A stretch of 8,043 nt of DNA from an uncultured Brevundimonas sp. (lineage in GTDB: Bacteria; Pseudomonadota; Alphaproteobacteria; Caulobacterales; Caulobacteraceae), in the NCBI GenBank assembly GCA_946481405.1, contig CAMLNY010000034.1, forward strand, positions 1 to 8,043, given 5' to 3'. How positions within the stretch are numbered: the stretch's first letter is position 1; each line of letters opens with the position of its first letter. Below the pieces are notes generated by a model that saw nothing but the letters and a program-made list of their open reading frames with translations, had not been told where the DNA came from and searched no databases. Both the position numbers and the translations under genes were made by a program. Below, one piece after another: positions 6,328 through 8,043 of this stretch.

Positions 6328-7762
6328 ACTGTTCCCGATAGGTCTGGACGATCCGCTGGGCGACGATGTTCAGCAGCAGGGTCACGAGGAACAGGGTCAG
6401 GCCGAGGCCGAAGGCCGCGAGCGTCTTGGGGCTGTCGAACTCCTGATCGCCGGTCAGCAGGGTCACGATCTGGACGGTGACGGTCGTCACGGTGTCGAGC
6501 GGATTGAGCGTCAGGTTGGCGGCGAGGCCGGCGGCCATGGTCACGATCATGGTCTCTCCGATAGCCCGCGACATGGCCAGCAGCAGGGCGCCGGCGATGC
6601 CCGGCAGCGCGGCGGGCAGGAGAACCCGCTTGATCGTCTCGGACTTGGTCGCGCCCATGGCGTAGGAGCCGTCGCGCAGCGACTGGGGCACGGCGTTGAT
6701 GATGTCGTCGGACAGGGAGCTGACGAACGGGATCAGCATGATCCCCATGACGGCGCCGGCGACCAGAGCCATCTGGTTCTGGACCAGCATCAGATACTGG
6801 CCGATCCCGTCCAGCGGACCGCCGACCAGCAAGGCGCCGAGACCGTTGAAGAACTCACGGAAGGCCGGTCCCACCGTCAGGGCGGCGAAGAAGCCGTAGA
6901 CCACGGTCGGGACACCGGCGAGGATTTCCAGCACCGGCTTCACTATGCCGCGAGACACCGCGCTGGCGTACTCTGACAGATAGATGGCCGAGAACAGGCC
7001 CACGGGCGCGGCCACGATCATGGCGATCACCATGATCAGGAAGGTGCCGGCGAACAGGGGCACCGCCCCGAACGCGCCTGAGGACCCGACCTGATCGGCG
7101 CGGATGGCGATCTGGGGGCTCCACTGGGCGCCCAACAGGAACTCGTTGATCGGCACGGCCTGGAAGAAACGCAACGAGTCCCACAGCAAGGAGAAGACGA
7201 TGCCGACCGTCGTCAGGATGGCGACGGCGGAACAGGCGAACATAACGCCGCCGATCCACCCCTCGACCCGATTACGGGCCCGCAGGTTGGGACGGATCTG
7301 GGTCCAGGCGAACAGGCCACCCATGAGCGCGGCCAGCAGGGCCGCGACGACGCCGCCCCAGGTCAGGGTCTGGTGAACGCGCGCGGAGCGCGTGGCCTCG
7401 GTCGTCAGAGCCTTACCCAGTTCCCCCTGCCAGACTTGGAAGGCGCGCTGGCCTTCGCCGGTGCGGCGGGCGTCGCCGAAGAAGGCCTCGCGGCGGAAGG
7501 GCTCGAGGTCCTGAACGACCTGCGGCGCCTCGGCGGCCAGCAGGTTGTGGGCCACGGGGCCGGAGAAGACCCCGGCCAGAATGGTGACGATCAGGGCCGG
7601 AACGGCGACCCAGATCATGGCGTAGTAGCCGTGCTGCTGGGGCCGCGAATGGGCTCTGTCGCCGCCGGTCAGGGCGGCGGCGCGGCGCTGCGCCGCACCG
7701 CGCCCGGCCAGAAAGGCGAGCACGGCGAGGACCGCCACGACAGGAATGACAAGCCAGATCAT
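6320..7762 (-). CDS. pstC: Phosphate ABC transporter permease PstC with N-terminal extension
   Basis: PstC is the second membrane subunit of the phosphate importer and pairs with PstA. The 480 residues exceed the roughly 320 of E. coli PstC. The extra N-terminal part has helices near 2-20, 47-67 and 133-153 with a polar stretch between (about 75-130). It resembles the alphaproteobacterial extension annotated DUF3708 (PstC N-terminal domain). The core starts near 170 with helices around 171-195, 235-263, 278-300, 328-350, 386-412 and 450-470. The EAA loop is at 363-385 (RDGSYAMGATKSETIKRVLL), followed by AMSRAIGETMIVTM (396-409), a PstC hallmark. ATG at 7762 is the only reasonable start because an in-frame TGA lies about 13 codons upstream; the ribosome site is weak (GGGG). 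The last 8 nt overlap pstA. A Pho-box candidate lies 56-73 nt upstream of the start, so PhoB-dependent transcription is likely. Confidence 0.95.
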   Translation of the reverse strand: MIWLVIPVVAVLAVLAFLAGRGAAQRRAAALTGGDRAHSRPQQHGYYAMIWVAVPALIVTILAGVFSGPVAHNLLAAEAPQVVQDLEPFRREAFFGDARRTGEGQRAFQVWQGELGKALTTEATRSARVHQTLTWGGVVAALLAALMGGLFAWTQIRPNLRARNRVEGWIGGVMFACSAVAILTTVGIVFSLLWDSLRFFQAVPINEFLLGAQWSPQIAIRADQVGSSGAFGAVPLFAGTFLIMVIAMIVAAPVGLFSAIYLSEYASAVSRGIVKPVLEILAGVPTVVYGFFAALTVGPAFREFFNGLGALLVGGPLDGIGQYLMLVQNQMALVAGAVMGIMLIPFVSSLSDDIINAVPQSLRDGSYAMGATKSETIKRVLLPAALPGIAGALLLAMSRAIGETMIVTMAAGLAANLTLNPLDTVTTVTVQIVTLLTGDQEFDSPKTLAAFGLGLTLFLVTLLLNIVAQRIVQTYREQYD

Positions 7763-7799
7763 CGGGCCCCGGGAGCGCGTACGCGAGAATCAGAGCGTG

Positions 7800-7813
7800 C
7801 GCGGAGGTCCGCG
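7800..7813. repeat. Inverted repeat between the Pho box and pstC
   Basis: CGCGGA-GG-TCCGCG is a perfect 6-bp inverted repeat with a 2-nt centre. It lies 5-18 nt past the Pho-box candidate on the pstC side, where the -10 element or transcription start of a PhoB-dependent promoter would be expected. It may be a leader hairpin, an operator or GC-rich chance. A second palindrome, CGCGTACGCG, sits at 7776-7785. Confidence 0.25.
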
Positions 7814-7817
7814 GATT

Positions 7818-7835
7818 AAGACGGGTCCATGACAG
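7818..7835 (-). promoter_or_regulatory. Pho-box candidate upstream of pstC
   Basis: On the minus strand the sequence is CTGTCATGGACCCGTCTT. The first half, CTGTCAT, is an exact match to the classical PhoB half-site. The second half, CCGTCTT, matches at 5 of 7 positions with the expected 4-nt spacing, giving the usual 7-4-7 direct-repeat layout. It lies in the phoR-pstC spacer, oriented toward pstC, 56-73 nt before the start codon. Phosphorylated PhoB would bind here and recruit RNA polymerase. I saw no convincing -10 hexamer at the expected distance, so the exact promoter remains open. Confidence 0.6.
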
Positions 7836-7872
7836 TTCTGCAACGCCGTAAACGACCGACGTTCGGAAGGCG

Positions 7873-8043
7873 TCACGCGGCCTCCGCAGCTCCGGCGGCA
7901 ATGGTCGCGAGCGGCAGATAGACGGCGAACAACGAACCGTCGCCGGGGGCGCTTTCCACCGTCATGCCGCCCCGGTGGCGATTGACGATGTGTTTGACGA
8001 TCGCCAGTCCGAGACCGGTCCCCGGTCGTTCGCCGCCGCTCTT
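7873..8043 (-). CDS. phoR: Phosphate regulon sensor histidine kinase PhoR, C-terminal end only
   Basis: Only the last 56 codons and the stop are in the window; the gene continues past the right edge. The visible part is the end of a histidine-kinase ATP-binding (HATPase_c) domain: the G2 box [18 protein letters not shown] followed by [19 protein letters not shown]. This closely parallels the end of E. coli PhoR ([16 protein letters not shown]). The protein ends in an Ala-rich tail. As the membrane-bound partner of PhoB it would phosphorylate PhoB when phosphate is scarce. The C-terminal fragment alone would fit many kinases; naming it PhoR rests on its place directly upstream of pstCAB-phoU-phoB, the order I recall from Caulobacter. 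It ends 110 nt before pstC, with the Pho-box candidate in between. Confidence 0.88.
   Translation of the reverse strand, partial: KSGGERPGTGLGLAIVKHIVNRHRGGMTVESAPGDGSLFAVYLPLATIAAGAAEAA

Noticed and set aside
4798..6480. A 560-residue plus-strand open frame opposite pstB, pstA and pstC
   Set aside because: It is a shadow of the minus-strand pst genes; the product is rich in Gln, His, Arg and Gly with no family resemblance, and the opposite strand is clearly coding.
7836..7872. Possible terminator after phoR
   Set aside because: Only a 4-5 bp stem with a wobble pair can be drawn around AACG-TCGGT-CGTT, with no T tract, so it is not supported.
7413..7901. A 162-residue minus-strand open frame over the pstC start and the phoR-pstC spacer
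   Set aside because: It overlaps the pstC N-terminus in another frame, has no recognisable domain, and would run over the Pho-box candidate.
1..8043. CRISPR arrays, tRNA or rRNA genes, insertion sequences, attachment sites, riboswitches
   Set aside because: No spaced repeats, no RNA-gene-like stretches, no transposase or terminal inverted repeats were seen; the window is densely packed with ordinary chromosomal genes.

Overview
The window is GC-rich DNA from an alphaproteobacterium. The gene order phoR-pstC-pstA-pstB-phoU-phoB, the N-terminally extended PstC and PstA, and the general protein style suggest Caulobacterales, probably a Brevundimonas or Caulobacter relative. That assignment is inference from recalled family patterns, as no search could be run.

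Layout. Positions 1-1588 (minus) hold most of a gamma-glutamyltransferase-family Ntn hydrolase with a possible Tat signal. Its C-terminus lies beyond the left edge, and its reading frame is broken between about 250 and 301. A 169-bp divergent spacer (1589-1757) follows. Positions 1758-2636 (plus) encode a bile acid:sodium symporter (SBF/BASS) family membrane carrier. From 2612 to the right edge everything is on the minus strand and forms one phosphate-starvation cluster. In transcription order it is phoR (only the last 56 codons visible), a 110-bp spacer with a good Pho-box candidate, pstC, pstA, pstB, phoU and phoB. No gene-free stretch exceeds 300 bases.

How the genes work together. PstC and PstA form the membrane channel and PstB the ATPase of the high-affinity phosphate ABC importer. 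PhoU couples the importer state to the sensor kinase PhoR, which phosphorylates PhoB. The Pho-box candidate ahead of pstC suggests that PhoB activates its own cluster. Genes are tightly packed: pstC/pstA overlap by 8 nt, pstA/pstB are 4 nt apart, pstB/phoU overlap at a TTGA junction with phoU starting at TTG, and phoU/phoB are 14 nt apart. The phosphate-binding protein gene pstS is not in the window. The 3' end of phoB overlaps the convergent symporter gene by 25 bp.

I found no wholly new system. The points most worth a second look are the frame break in the GGT gene, the Pho box, the roughly 70-residue N-terminal extension of PstB, the TTG start of phoU and the convergent overlap. The very long plus-strand open frames opposite the pst genes and GGT are shadows of the GC-rich coding strand.
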